From NCBI GenBank assembly GCA_964583095.1, contig CAZOVB010000019.1, positions 11,720 to 75,719 on the forward strand: 64,000 nucleotides of DNA. The letters are read 5' to 3'. Under the pieces are notes generated by a model, which had not been told where the DNA came from, did not search any database, and saw only the letters and a program-made list of their open reading frames with translations. Made by a program: the position numbers and the translations under genes. The stretch is from CAZOVB01 sp964583095. GTDB lineage: Bacteria; Planctomycetota; Phycisphaerae; SM23-33. This document shows positions 8,667 to 16,981 of the stretch, one piece after another. The first letter of the stretch is position 1. The number at the start of each line of letters is the position of its first letter.

Positions 8667-10693
8667 TGTCAAGAACGATCAAAACAATGCTCGCAGTGGT
8701 GCTGGTCCTGGTCGGCACGTTTTCACTGGTCACCGCCCTGGGGTACCTGACGGGCAGCGTCCGTGCGGACCTGACCCAGGGCGACCTGTACACCCTTACC
8801 GACGGGACGCGGAAGATCATCGAGAAGATCGATCAGCCCATCGAGATGAAGCTCTACTACTCGCGACACCTGGCCCTTACAGGCCCGCAGTGGATCCGCG
8901 GCACGTACGATTACTACACCTACGTGGAAGACCTGCTCCAGGAATACCGGCGAGCCTCGGATGGGAAGATTCAACTGGAAATCCTGGATCCCAGGCCTTT
9001 CAGCGAGGCCGAGCAGCAGGCCCTTACCGCCGAGATCAATGCACTGCCCGCTTCCATGGAACCCGAAAGCGGCGAGACGGAGTACTTCTACTTCGCCCTG
9101 ACCCTCCGGACGCAACTGGGCAAGGTCGAGACGCTGCAGTTGTACGATCCAGCCAATCCGATTGACCCGTTCGGGCAGGACCTGCTGGAGTACAACATCA
9201 CCCGGGCGATCTCCCGCCTGGTAACCCCCAAGGCCCGGAAGATCGGCATTCTCAGTTCGCTTCCGGTCATGGGGATGCCGGGGTTCAGTCGCTTCCAGCC
9301 GGGCATGCCCGAATGGCCCCTGGTGAGCGCCTTGAGACAGGATTTCCAGGTCGAACCGATCCGCGGCGACAGCGAGGAAATTCCCGACGACGTGGACCTG
9401 CTGATGGTGGTCCACCCGAGGAACCTGCCCGAGAACCTTCGTTTCGCCCTGGATCAATGGGTTTTAAAGGGCAAAGCGACGCTGATTGCGGTGGATCCGC
9501 TCTGCCGGGCCGCCCAGGAGATCATGCCTCCAAATATGCAGCAGCCCGTTACCGTAGATCAGCTTTCCAGCGACCTGCCCCAGCTCTTGTCCGCCTGGGG
9601 GATTGCCCTGTCCCAGGGCGTTCTGGTCGATGAAACCCTCTCGCCCAGCAGTCGCCGAAGCAGGGCCTCGGCCCGGCAGGAATCGATCCTGCACTTCGTG
9701 ATGCTCGAGGGGCCCCAGATGGCCTCGGAAAGCCCGATCACCGCGGGACTCGAAGACATCTGGCTCCTGGCCCCGGGCGGACTGCAACTCCAGCCGGTCG
9801 AAAATCTGAGAATCACCCCGCTGCTGGAGTCGACCGTGATGGCCAGGACGGTCCCGGCCATGGGAATGGACATCTCCACCTTCTGGCAGCAACTGCCCCA
9901 GCAGTATGCGATGCTCCAGCGGGGGATGATGGGCCCGGCCGACCCGGGAGCAGGCAGCAGGATTCCCATCGCCTGCCTGATCGAGGGCTCGGCAAAAAGC
10001 GCCTTTCCCGAGGGAATCGAAGTGCCCGTCGAGCAGGAGCCCGAGACGCCCGAGGACCCGGAAAGCGATGCCGGCGACGAGGACCCGGAAGAACCCTCGA
10101 TGAGGAAGCTGACGGGCCTGACCGAATCGGCCCAGCCGATCCGCGTGGTTCTCACTGCGGATGTGGACTTCCTGCGCCATGCGTACATCCGGTCGTTCGA
10201 CGGTCAGGTGCGTCCGATCCCCGCCGAAAACGGGGCGTTCATCTTCAATGCCATCGACTACCTGACCGCCTCGGCCGATCTGCTGAGCATCCGGGCAAGC
10301 AAGGACTTTACACGCCCCTTCAAAGTGGTCGAGGAAATGGAAGAAAAGGCCCAGATCGAGGTCGCCGAAAAGGTCAACAAGCTTCAGCAGGAGCGCGACA
10401 GACTCCTGCAACAGAACCGGGCGACGATCGCGCAACTGCAGCAGGAGGGGACCTTCCCGATCAACGAGCTTGTCAAGCTCCAGCGAGAACAGAACGAGTT
10501 GATCCAGCAGAAGGACCGGGAGATCCGGGCGGTGCGGAACCTCAAACGCCAGAGCATCGAACAGCTCGGCCGGCGCCTCCAGAAGTACAACATGTTCATC
10601 GCGCCCGCCGTGATCCTGTTCATCGCACTGCTGCTTGCCTCCTATCGTATCGCCAAGCGGCGGATGTTCCTTCGCCGGGCCGCCCAATCCTGA
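8666..10693 (+). CDS. gldG: GldG-like ABC system auxiliary protein
   Basis: 675 residues. One N-terminal membrane helix (about 8-30), a large periplasmic part matching the ABC-type auxiliary domain of GldG (LTQGDLYTLTDGTRKII, then the LYYS strand), and a C-terminal helix (about 638-658) before a short basic tail. Just before the last helix is a long Gln/Glu/Lys-rich coiled coil (about 555-630). An acidic proline-rich linker at about 453-475 (EDPESDAGDEDPEEP) looks like an insertion. It overlaps the permease by one base. Its likely role is to couple the transporter to an envelope partner; the partner is unknown. Confidence 0.82.
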   Translation: MSRTIKTMLAVVLVLVGTFSLVTALGYLTGSVRADLTQGDLYTLTDGTRKIIEKIDQPIEMKLYYSRHLALTGPQWIRGTYDYYTYVEDLLQEYRRASDGKIQLEILDPRPFSEAEQQALTAEINALPASMEPESGETEYFYFALTLRTQLGKVETLQLYDPANPIDPFGQDLLEYNITRAISRLVTPKARKIGILSSLPVMGMPGFSRFQPGMPEWPLVSALRQDFQVEPIRGDSEEIPDDVDLLMVVHPRNLPENLRFALDQWVLKGKATLIAVDPLCRAAQEIMPPNMQQPVTVDQLSSDLPQLLSAWGIALSQGVLVDETLSPSSRRSRASARQESILHFVMLEGPQMASESPITAGLEDIWLLAPGGLQLQPVENLRITPLLESTVMARTVPAMGMDISTFWQQLPQQYAMLQRGMMGPADPGAGSRIPIACLIEGSAKSAFPEGIEVPVEQEPETPEDPESDAGDEDPEEPSMRKLTGLTESAQPIRVVLTADVDFLRHAYIRSFDGQVRPIPAENGAFIFNAIDYLTASADLLSIRASKDFTRPFKVVEEMEEKAQIEVAEKVNKLQQERDRLLQQNRATIAQLQQEGTFPINELVKLQREQNELIQQKDREIRAVRNLKRQSIEQLGRRLQKYNMFIAPAVILFIALLLASYRIAKRRMFLRRAAQS

Positions 10694-10703
10694 GAGGTGA
10701 ATC

Positions 10704-12035
10704 ATGCGAATCACGAATACACGACTGATCATCCTGGCCATGGTGACCGCGGGACTCTTCTGCTGGGCCGTGCTCCAGGCCCATTTCAGCCGGGTCGAAG
10801 ATACCCAGACCGTGCAGCGCTACCTGTTCCAGGGACTCGATGAAGACCAGATCCACACCATTCGGATCACGGGACAGGGCAAAGAGCCTGTCAACCTCCA
10901 TCGCATCTCCGGCGGGCGATTCGGCGTCGAAGCTCTGGATTTCTACCCGGCCCAGGAGCAGGTGGTTACCGATCTGCTTCTCGGCCTGGCCATGCTCCGA
11001 TCCGTTGAGAAGGTCACCAGCAGCCAGGAGAACCACGCAGAGTTGAATGTTTCAATGGAGACGGCCGATGCGATCGTGGAACTGCTGGATAATGAAGGCA
11101 AGTTGCTGGCCGGACTCGTGACAGGCAAGAGCGCATCGCCGCCGGATCCCATGACGGGCAGGGCGACCGATGCCTACGTTCGAAGGCTGCCCGGATCGGC
11201 CGTCTACCGCGTGGAGGACGCTCCCTCCCTCCAGACCGACCCGCATGACTACGTTCAGACGCGTCTGATGCCGGATATGACCCCCAACCGCATTGATCGC
11301 ATCGCCTTGCTCGATGAGCAGAGCCGGTTTATCCTCGAGCGCAAGCAAGGCCGCTTCGTTGCCCAGGATCTCCCCGAAGGCAAAGAGCCCCGGCAGGAGA
11401 GTATCGAGCCCCTTGTTCGCGACCTGGTGTCTCTGGAGTTCGCGGGGGTGGTGGATACCCAGTCCGCGCAGGTTCCCGAGGACCTCTCGCCCAAGCGACA
11501 GATCAACCTGTATACCTCCAATGATATCGTCTACTTCCTCCACATCCTGACATCGAAAGACCAGTCATACGTCGCCATCGGGGCCAAGGCCGACGGAGAA
11601 GACGAGGAAGATCTCAACCCGGCCCAGGCGCAGTTCCAGGCCGACATGCGGCAATTCCAGCAACGACATGCAGGATGGCTCTACAAGGTGGATCCCTCGC
11701 AGGTCGAATTCCTGATGGTCGGCAAGGATGATCTTCTCGCCGATGCCCAGCCCGAAGAGCAGGCCACCGAGACAGAGGGTCCCGATCAGGACGCTCCTGA
11801 AGCCGGAGCCGAAGCGCAGGAAAATTCCCAGCCCGAATCTCAGCCGGCCGACGAGACCGACAACCAGGACAGCCAGAGAAGCGATGATGAGCAGCCTGGA
11901 GCCCAGGACTCAACCGGAGCTACCCAGGAGGATGCCCCCGATGATGGTCCCGCCGGCGGAGAAGGTGCGGGCAATGAGACCGAGGCTGCCGAAGAGACCA
12001 CAGAGCAGGGCCCGGAAGAAACTCCCGCCCCGTAG
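10704..12035 (+). CDS. DUF4340 protein with long acidic tail
   Basis: 443 residues. An N-terminal membrane anchor (about 7-25) precedes repeated DUF4340-type beta-rich units, the family that regularly follows GldG in planctomycetes and related phyla. From about residue 345 the chain becomes a low-complexity Glu/Gln/Asp/Pro/Ala tail of about 100 residues, almost free of hydrophobic residues and probably disordered. It begins ten bases after the GldG-like gene with AGAGGTG in front. No enzymatic motif is visible. I read it as the periplasmic partner of the ABC system; the acidic tail could bind cations or a cationic partner. Confidence 0.8.
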   Translation: MRITNTRLIILAMVTAGLFCWAVLQAHFSRVEDTQTVQRYLFQGLDEDQIHTIRITGQGKEPVNLHRISGGRFGVEALDFYPAQEQVVTDLLLGLAMLRSVEKVTSSQENHAELNVSMETADAIVELLDNEGKLLAGLVTGKSASPPDPMTGRATDAYVRRLPGSAVYRVEDAPSLQTDPHDYVQTRLMPDMTPNRIDRIALLDEQSRFILERKQGRFVAQDLPEGKEPRQESIEPLVRDLVSLEFAGVVDTQSAQVPEDLSPKRQINLYTSNDIVYFLHILTSKDQSYVAIGAKADGEDEEDLNPAQAQFQADMRQFQQRHAGWLYKVDPSQVEFLMVGKDDLLADAQPEEQATETEGPDQDAPEAGAEAQENSQPESQPADETDNQDSQRSDDEQPGAQDSTGATQEDAPDDGPAGGEGAGNETEAAEETTEQGPEETPAP

Positions 12036-12112
12036 GGTTGCCTGCCGGGGCTCAGAGGCATTGAAATGCTCCCCATGCACCCGGGCCTCTACACTTCTGA
12101 CAGGAGAGGCCC

Positions 12113-12793
12113 ATGCAGGAAAACATCCATACCCTTGCGTCACTGACGGATCGCACTGGGGTCTTCCAGGAAAGAAACGATGCCGGTCGGATTCTGGCCG
12201 GAATGCTCCCCCCGGACCAGAGGCCTGTTGTCGTGGCCATCCCTTCGGGAGGCGTTCCGGTAGCCATTGCCCTCTGCCGGCAGCGGGACCTGCCCCTCAA
12301 GGTCGCCCCGGTCAGCAAGGTCACCCTGCCCTGGAACACCGAGGCCGGCTGCGGTGCGGTTGCCTTTGATATGACGGTAGGCTGGAACGAGCAGATGATC
12401 CGGTCGATCGGTCTTCCCGAGGCCGACCGGCAGCGGGAGTTGGACCGCGCCCGGCAAAAAGTGGTGCGTCGCGTCGAGCAGTTCGGACCCGCGGCCCGCC
12501 TGGACGATCTTGCAGGCCGGGAGATCCTGCTGGTCGATGACGGTCTGGCATCGGGGTTCACGATGCACACCGCACTGGAGGCGCTTTTCAGGCTTGAGCC
12601 GACCCGGTTGGATGTAGCCGTCCCCACCGCTCACCAAGCCTCCGCAGAGCGGATTGCCCGGGAGGTGGATGCCCTGTACTGCGCCAACCTTCGTTCGGGC
12701 GGGAGCTTTGCCGTGGCGGGTGCGTATCGGAACTGGCACGACGTGGCCGAGATCGACGCGATCCGGATGGCAGAAGACTTCAAAGAGGCCTGA
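12113..12793 (+). CDS. phosphoribosyltransferase-family protein
   Basis: 226 residues. The PRPP-binding loop of type I phosphoribosyltransferases is clear as EILLVDDGLASGFT (137-150), preceded by the core VAIPSGGVPVAIALC. This form, with no neighbouring purine or pyrimidine genes, belongs to the broadly named phosphoribosyltransferase group whose natural base is often unknown. Start ATG follows AGGAGAGGCCC. It is probably a separate unit from the ABC operon 77 bases upstream, and it is followed by a hairpin shared with the convergent gene. Confidence 0.75.
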   Translation: MQENIHTLASLTDRTGVFQERNDAGRILAGMLPPDQRPVVVAIPSGGVPVAIALCRQRDLPLKVAPVSKVTLPWNTEAGCGAVAFDMTVGWNEQMIRSIGLPEADRQRELDRARQKVVRRVEQFGPAARLDDLAGREILLVDDGLASGFTMHTALEALFRLEPTRLDVAVPTAHQASAERIAREVDALYCANLRSGGSFAVAGAYRNWHDVAEIDAIRMAEDFKEA

Positions 12794-12806
12794 GGGCGCA
12801 ACAGAA

Positions 12807-12841
12807 ACCGGGCCGACGCTGGGGGAAAGCGCCGACCCGGT
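12807..12841. terminator. bidirectional terminator-like hairpin
   Basis: ACCGGG...CCCGGT arms (12807-12812 and 12836-12841) extend with few mismatches toward a GGGGGAA loop and are followed by GATTTTC. It lies between two convergent genes, as expected for a shared terminator. Confidence 0.5.
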
Positions 12842-12862
12842 GATTTTCAGCTTCCGGTATTT

Positions 12863-13333
12863 TCAGGCCGGCTGGAGGAACAGCCTTCGGTGGGGCAATT
12901 CCGTGCTGTCACCGAAGTGCAACTCGCCGAAGGCGGGCTTGTAGTCCCAGTCTTCGTGTTGCGAACCCGGTTCAAGGTGCACATGGTCACTGAGCAGCCA
13001 GGTCGGCCGGAAGGAAACCAGCCTCTGGGGCTCTCGCGGGGGTGCACACATCAGACCGGCCGCAATCTGGGCGGTCTCGGTTTCCCCGCTGGAGTCTCTC
13101 CGGGTCACGTTCAGCTCGAACATGCCGTTGCCAAGGGGCTCACCCAGCTCGTAGACGTAAGCGGCGTCCTCTTGTTCTTCTCCGTCGGTTACGGTTTCGG
13201 GATGGGGCAGGATGGCCCAGCGAAGCAATTCGGCTTCGAATTCGGATTCACTCTGGGCAAACTGCATCGGAACCGATTCGCGGGTGGTACGGTCTTCGAA
13301 AAATCCTTCGTATTCCTGTGTTCCAAGTTTCAT
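12863..13333 (-). CDS. uncharacterised acidic protein
   Basis: 156 residues that I do not recognise. No signal peptide or membrane segment. It is rich in Glu and Asp, with a mixed beta-like pattern and a conserved-looking tract YVYELGEPLGNGMFELNV in the middle. The ATG is preceded by AAGGAG at good spacing, which supports it being real. It is divergent from the sulfatase at 13508 and convergent with the phosphoribosyltransferase. A frame on the plus strand that reads through this region into the sulfatase has no ribosome site and is rejected as antisense shadow. Confidence 0.55.
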   Translation of the reverse strand: MKLGTQEYEGFFEDRTTRESVPMQFAQSESEFEAELLRWAILPHPETVTDGEEQEDAAYVYELGEPLGNGMFELNVTRRDSSGETETAQIAAGLMCAPPREPQRLVSFRPTWLLSDHVHLEPGSQHEDWDYKPAFGELHFGDSTELPHRRLFLQPA

Positions 13334-13447
13334 GTTTTACACTCCTTCATGCCCGCCTGCCAACGGCGGCAGGGGGCGTTTCCAGTTCATTTACGACTCA
13401 AGAGTATTGTATGGGTACGCCTGGGCAGCGCGTTCCGAGCAAGAAGG

Positions 13448-13476
13448 TTCCACGTCGTCGCCGGCCAATGTATACT
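13448..13476 (+). promoter_or_regulatory. possible promoter of the first sulfatase
   Basis: TATACT at 13471-13476 with a weak TTCCAC 17 bases upstream (13448-13453). Transcription would start about 25 bases before the sulfatase ATG at 13508. Confidence 0.4.
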
Positions 13477-13507
13477 CATGGCCTTGACAATCCTTGGGAG
13501 TGACTTC

Positions 13508-14905
13508 ATGCCAACCAGGCCGAATATCGTGCTTTTCTTCGCCGACGACCAGCGGTTTGCAACACTGGGCGCACTGGGCCATCCGTGCCTGAAGACTCCC
13601 AACCTGGACGAGTTGTTCCAGCGGGGTACGTATTTCGATTGTGCCCACATTATGGGAGGCTCCTCCGGGGCGGTCTGCATGCCCAGCCGCGCGATGCTCC
13701 ACACGGGGCGGACGCTCTATCACATCCAGGACGAGGGGCAGAGCATCCCGGCCGACCACGCGCTGCTGGCCCAGCACTTCCGAAAGGCCGGCTACGAGAC
13801 GTTCGGAACCGGCAAGTGGCACAACGGTTATGAGAGTTACCACCGGAGCTTCTCCGACGGAGGCGAAATCTTCTTTGGCGGAATGAACGACCACTGGCGC
13901 GTGCCGGCCTGCGAGTTTCGACCCGACGGGGACTATCCCGACCCGAAGGATCTGCACGTTCGGTTCGGCAAGCTCGAATCGGACAAACGCTTCGCCTACG
14001 ACCACATTGCCTCGGGTACGCACTCCAGCGATCTGTTCGCCGAGGCCTCGCGGGATTTCCTCCAGCGGCGAAAGCGGGACAAACCGTTCTTTCTGTATCT
14101 TTCGTTCATGGCCCCGCACGACCCCCGGGAGACCTGGGGGCAGTACCACAAGATGTACCCTCCCGAAAAGGTTGACCTTCCGCCCAACTTCCGCCCGTCG
14201 CATCCGTTTGACAATGGCGCGATGGAGATCCGGGATGAGAAACTCGCTTCCCGGCCCCGCGAGGAAGAGGAAGTCCGGGGGCATATTGCGGATTACTACG
14301 CGATGATCAGTCACCTCGACGCCGCAGTGGGCAAGGTCCTGGATGAGTTGAAGGACTCGGGCGACTTCGAGAATACGATTTTCGTCTTCGCCGGCGACAA
14401 CGGCCTGGCGGTGGGCCGGCACGGCCTGATGGGCAAGCAGAACCTGTACGATCATTCCGTACGGGTTCCGTTGTTGATGGCCGGAGCCGGGATTCAGCCG
14501 GGACAGCGGCGCGATGATCTGTGCTACCTGATCGATATCTTTCCGACGCTCTGCGACCTGGCCGGGCTGGACACGCCGGCGAGCGTCGAGGGCAGCAGCC
14601 TTGCAGAAGCGACGCGCGGCCAGGCAGGGCCCGGCAGGGACCATGTGCTCCTGGCTTATACCCATCTGCAGCGCGGCGTTCGGGAGCGCCGCTGGAAACT
14701 CATCGAGTACGCAGTGGGGGACCAGCGACATACACAGCTTTTCGACCTGGAAAAGGATCCGTGGGAGATAGAAGACCTCAGCCGGGACGCAGCATGTCAG
14801 GAACATGTCTCCCGACTTCGGGGGAAGCTGACCGCCTGGCGGGACGAGCTCGACGACGACCGCCCCGGGCAGGGACGGGAGTTCTGGCAGAAGTGCCGGA
14901 TATGA
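13508..14905 (+). CDS. family S1 sulfatase
   Basis: 465 residues. The N-terminus IVLFFADDQRFATLG carries the metal-binding Asp pair. Cys57 lies in CMPSR, the CxPSR signature whose cysteine is oxidised to formylglycine, continuing AMLHTGR. The later FAGDNGLAVGRHGLMGKQ segment supplies further metal and sulfate ligands. No signal peptide is evident, so it may be cytoplasmic and act on imported sulfated oligosaccharides. Preferred start is the ATG at 13508. The mutarotase gene follows after 54 bases on the same strand and may be co-transcribed. Substrate is not deducible from sequence alone. Confidence 0.88.
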   Translation: MPTRPNIVLFFADDQRFATLGALGHPCLKTPNLDELFQRGTYFDCAHIMGGSSGAVCMPSRAMLHTGRTLYHIQDEGQSIPADHALLAQHFRKAGYETFGTGKWHNGYESYHRSFSDGGEIFFGGMNDHWRVPACEFRPDGDYPDPKDLHVRFGKLESDKRFAYDHIASGTHSSDLFAEASRDFLQRRKRDKPFFLYLSFMAPHDPRETWGQYHKMYPPEKVDLPPNFRPSHPFDNGAMEIRDEKLASRPREEEEVRGHIADYYAMISHLDAAVGKVLDELKDSGDFENTIFVFAGDNGLAVGRHGLMGKQNLYDHSVRVPLLMAGAGIQPGQRRDDLCYLIDIFPTLCDLAGLDTPASVEGSSLAEATRGQAGPGRDHVLLAYTHLQRGVRERRWKLIEYAVGDQRHTQLFDLEKDPWEIEDLSRDAACQEHVSRLRGKLTAWRDELDDDRPGQGREFWQKCRI

Positions 14906-14959
14906 ACCAAGGCTTCTGGGCCTCGACCCAGCCGACACGTTACACAGAGCGAGGAAGAG

Positions 14960-15856
14960 ATGTCACAGCAGGACTCAGGCAGCAGCAGGCAAGGACTGGT
15001 GGAGATGATTCAGGGCCCCGGCGGACTGGACGCCCTGCAGATTCGCCGGGCAGACAGCGAGGCCCAGGTGGTGCGCCACGGCGCACACGTGACAAAGTTC
15101 ACCTCGGCCGGGGGGGGCGAGGTGCTCTGGCTCTCGGGCTGCAGTGACTGGCGGGAAGATTCTCCCATCCGCGGCGGTGTGCCGATCTGCTTTCCCTGGT
15201 TCGGGGCCAAAGAGGGCGATGAGGAGGCGCCAAGCCATGGGTTTGCCCGTATCAGCCAATGGCAGGTCGAGTCGGTGGATCAGGAAGAAGGTCGTCTCAG
15301 TGTTGCCCTGTCCCTGGAAGACAATCCGGATACGCGGGCGCTGTGGGACCATGCCTTCCGCGCCCGGATGCAGGTGGTACTGGCAGAGCATCTCGAGATG
15401 CACCTGACGGTCCAGAATACCGGCTCGTCGCCCATGACGTACAGCCAGGCCCTGCACACGTACCTGTCGGTGAGCGATGTGCGACAGGTTCGCATCCTCG
15501 GACTTGCCGGCAGGGAATACCTGGACAAGCTCCAGGACGGCAAGCGAATGCGACAGGAGGCCGAGGCGATCCGCTTCGAGGGTGAAACCGACCGGATCTA
15601 TGTCAATACCGAGGACGACTGCCTCCTGGAGGACCCGGGATGGGACCGGCGGATTCGTGTGGCCAAGGAAGGCTCCCGCTCCACGGTGATCTGGAACCCG
15701 TGGGTGGACAAGTCGGCGCGGATGGAGGATTTCGGCGACGACGAATGGCCCGGGATGGTTTGCGTCGAATCGGCCAACGCCGCCGACAATGCCGTGACGC
15801 TCGAGGAGGCCCTGGAGCATACGCTCTCGGTCGGAATCAGCGTGGAAGATCTCTGA
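14960..15856 (+). CDS. D-hexose-6-phosphate mutarotase / aldose-1-epimerase family (YeaD-like)
   Basis: 298 residues of galactose-mutarotase-like beta-sandwich. The motif RGGVPICFPWFG and the following HGFAR are diagnostic of the YeaD/glucose-6-phosphate-1-epimerase group. A Glu-rich segment near the end (CVESANAADNAVTLEEALEH) matches its usual C-terminus. It interconverts alpha and beta anomers of a hexose phosphate, a housekeeping step in sugar use. Codirectional with the sulfatase upstream, convergent with the macro-domain gene. Between the two convergent genes lies a short GC hairpin at 15857-15871 without a T-run. Confidence 0.85.
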   Translation: MSQQDSGSSRQGLVEMIQGPGGLDALQIRRADSEAQVVRHGAHVTKFTSAGGGEVLWLSGCSDWREDSPIRGGVPICFPWFGAKEGDEEAPSHGFARISQWQVESVDQEEGRLSVALSLEDNPDTRALWDHAFRARMQVVLAEHLEMHLTVQNTGSSPMTYSQALHTYLSVSDVRQVRILGLAGREYLDKLQDGKRMRQEAEAIRFEGETDRIYVNTEDDCLLEDPGWDRRIRVAKEGSRSTVIWNPWVDKSARMEDFGDDEWPGMVCVESANAADNAVTLEEALEHTLSVGISVEDL

Positions 15857-15874
15857 CCCCGCCCGGCGGGGGAC

Positions 15875-16384
15875 TCACAGCCCCGCGAGATTCCGATAGG
15901 CCTGGTAGACGGTCTCGTTGAAGCAGATCAGCCGGACGCTCTGGAGCTGATCGTCCTCTTTGAGGAAATCGTTGATCGTATCCAGGGCGATCCTGCAGGC
16001 TTCGTCGATCGGGTAGCCGTAAACGCCCGTGCTGATGGCGGGGAAAGCGATGCTCTTGCAGTCTTCGGCTACGGCCAGCTCCAGGCAGATCCGGTAGCAG
16101 GAGGCCAGGTCCTCGGCTTCGCCCTTGGCCCCGCCGGACCAGACGGGTCCGACGGCGTGGAAGACGTACTTGGCCGGAAGGTTGTAGGCGGCGGTGGCCT
16201 TGGCGCTGCCGGTGGGACAGCCTCCCAGTTGGCGGCATTCCTTCATGAGGCCCGGCCCGGCGGCGCGATGAATCGCCCCGTCCACACCGCCACCTCCGGC
16301 GAGCTGCGAATTGGCTGCATTGACAATTGCATCGACCTTCACCTGCGTGATGTCGCCTCGTTCGATGTGGATTCTGTCATCCAT
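15875..16384 (-). CDS. macro-domain protein, O-acetyl-ADP-ribose deacetylase type
   Basis: 169 residues, a complete single macro domain of the YmdB/MacroD class. It begins IHIERGDITQVKVDAIVNAANS, followed by GGGGVDGAIHRAAG with the Asp that activates water in deacetylases, and the phosphate-binding loop AISTGVYGYP. It would bind ADP-ribose and remove acetyl from O-acetyl-ADP-ribose or mono-ADP-ribose from acidic residues. Its ATG overlaps the stop of the Nudix gene by one base (TAATG), so translation is very likely coupled. Confidence 0.9.
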   Translation of the reverse strand: MDDRIHIERGDITQVKVDAIVNAANSQLAGGGGVDGAIHRAAGPGLMKECRQLGGCPTGSAKATAAYNLPAKYVFHAVGPVWSGGAKGEAEDLASCYRICLELAVAEDCKSIAFPAISTGVYGYPIDEACRIALDTINDFLKEDDQLQSVRLICFNETVYQAYRNLAGL

Positions 16385-16929
16385 TATTCTTCTCCCGGTG
16401 CGAAAGTGGGGCCCAGGTAGACCTTCACGTCCACCAGCACGTCCCGGCTGCGCTTCTGGTCTTTGAGCCAGGAATGCAGGTGCTCCAGGGGCACGCAGTG
16501 GACGGTGATGTCCTCGCTGTCGTCGCCTCCGCCGTCGTTGATGCGTTCAAGCTCGGTGGCGCGGTACAGGTGAATGGTCTCGCCGGTGGTCCCGGCCGAG
16601 ACGGTGGTGTCCTCTCCCAGCAGTTCCCAGCCAGAGCCCTGCCATCCGGTCTCTTCCAGCAGCTCGCGCTTGGCGGCTTCGAGCATCGGCTCCTCGCGGT
16701 TCTCCGGCAGGTCGCCGACCAGCCCGGCGGGGATTTCGATTACGCGCCTGGCCAGGGGCGGTCGGTATTGCTCCACCAGCAGGAGTTCCTCCCGGCGGGT
16801 GTAGGCGAGCATGGCCACGATTCCGGTAATGTTGATCCGCTGGGCATATTCCCAATGGCCTCGCTTGGCCAGGCGGAGGTACTTTCCCTCGGCCAGCGTT
16901 GTGGCTTGTTCTTGCGACGGAGATGTCAT
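16384..16929 (-). CDS. Nudix hydrolase, ADP-ribose pyrophosphatase type
   Basis: 181 residues with a clear Nudix box (GLVGDLP...EAAKRELLEETGW) and the preceding EIPAG strand typical of ADP-ribose pyrophosphatases. These enzymes cut ADP-ribose into AMP and ribose-5-phosphate. The gene overlaps the macro-domain gene by one base and begins 52 bases after a sulfatase gene on the same strand. A macro-domain deacetylase followed by an ADP-ribose hydrolase is a sensible two-step scavenging route. Confidence 0.88.
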   Translation of the reverse strand: MTSPSQEQATTLAEGKYLRLAKRGHWEYAQRINITGIVAMLAYTRREELLLVEQYRPPLARRVIEIPAGLVGDLPENREEPMLEAAKRELLEETGWQGSGWELLGEDTTVSAGTTGETIHLYRATELERINDGGGDDSEDITVHCVPLEHLHSWLKDQKRSRDVLVDVKVYLGPTFAPGEE

Positions 16930-16981
16930 GGTACTCCTGGTCTATCGGAAGACGGCTCGGGCCGGGCGACGCACCCCGGCC

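Noticed and set aside
12890..13507. Extension of the first sulfatase upstream to 12890
   Set aside because: The added 206 residues have no domain and run antisense to a gene with a good AAGGAG start. The sulfatase fold begins right at the ATG at 13508.
15857..15871. GC hairpin CCCCGCC-C-GGCGGGG between convergent genes
   Set aside because: Short loop and no T-run; may help end transcripts but not enough to call a terminator.
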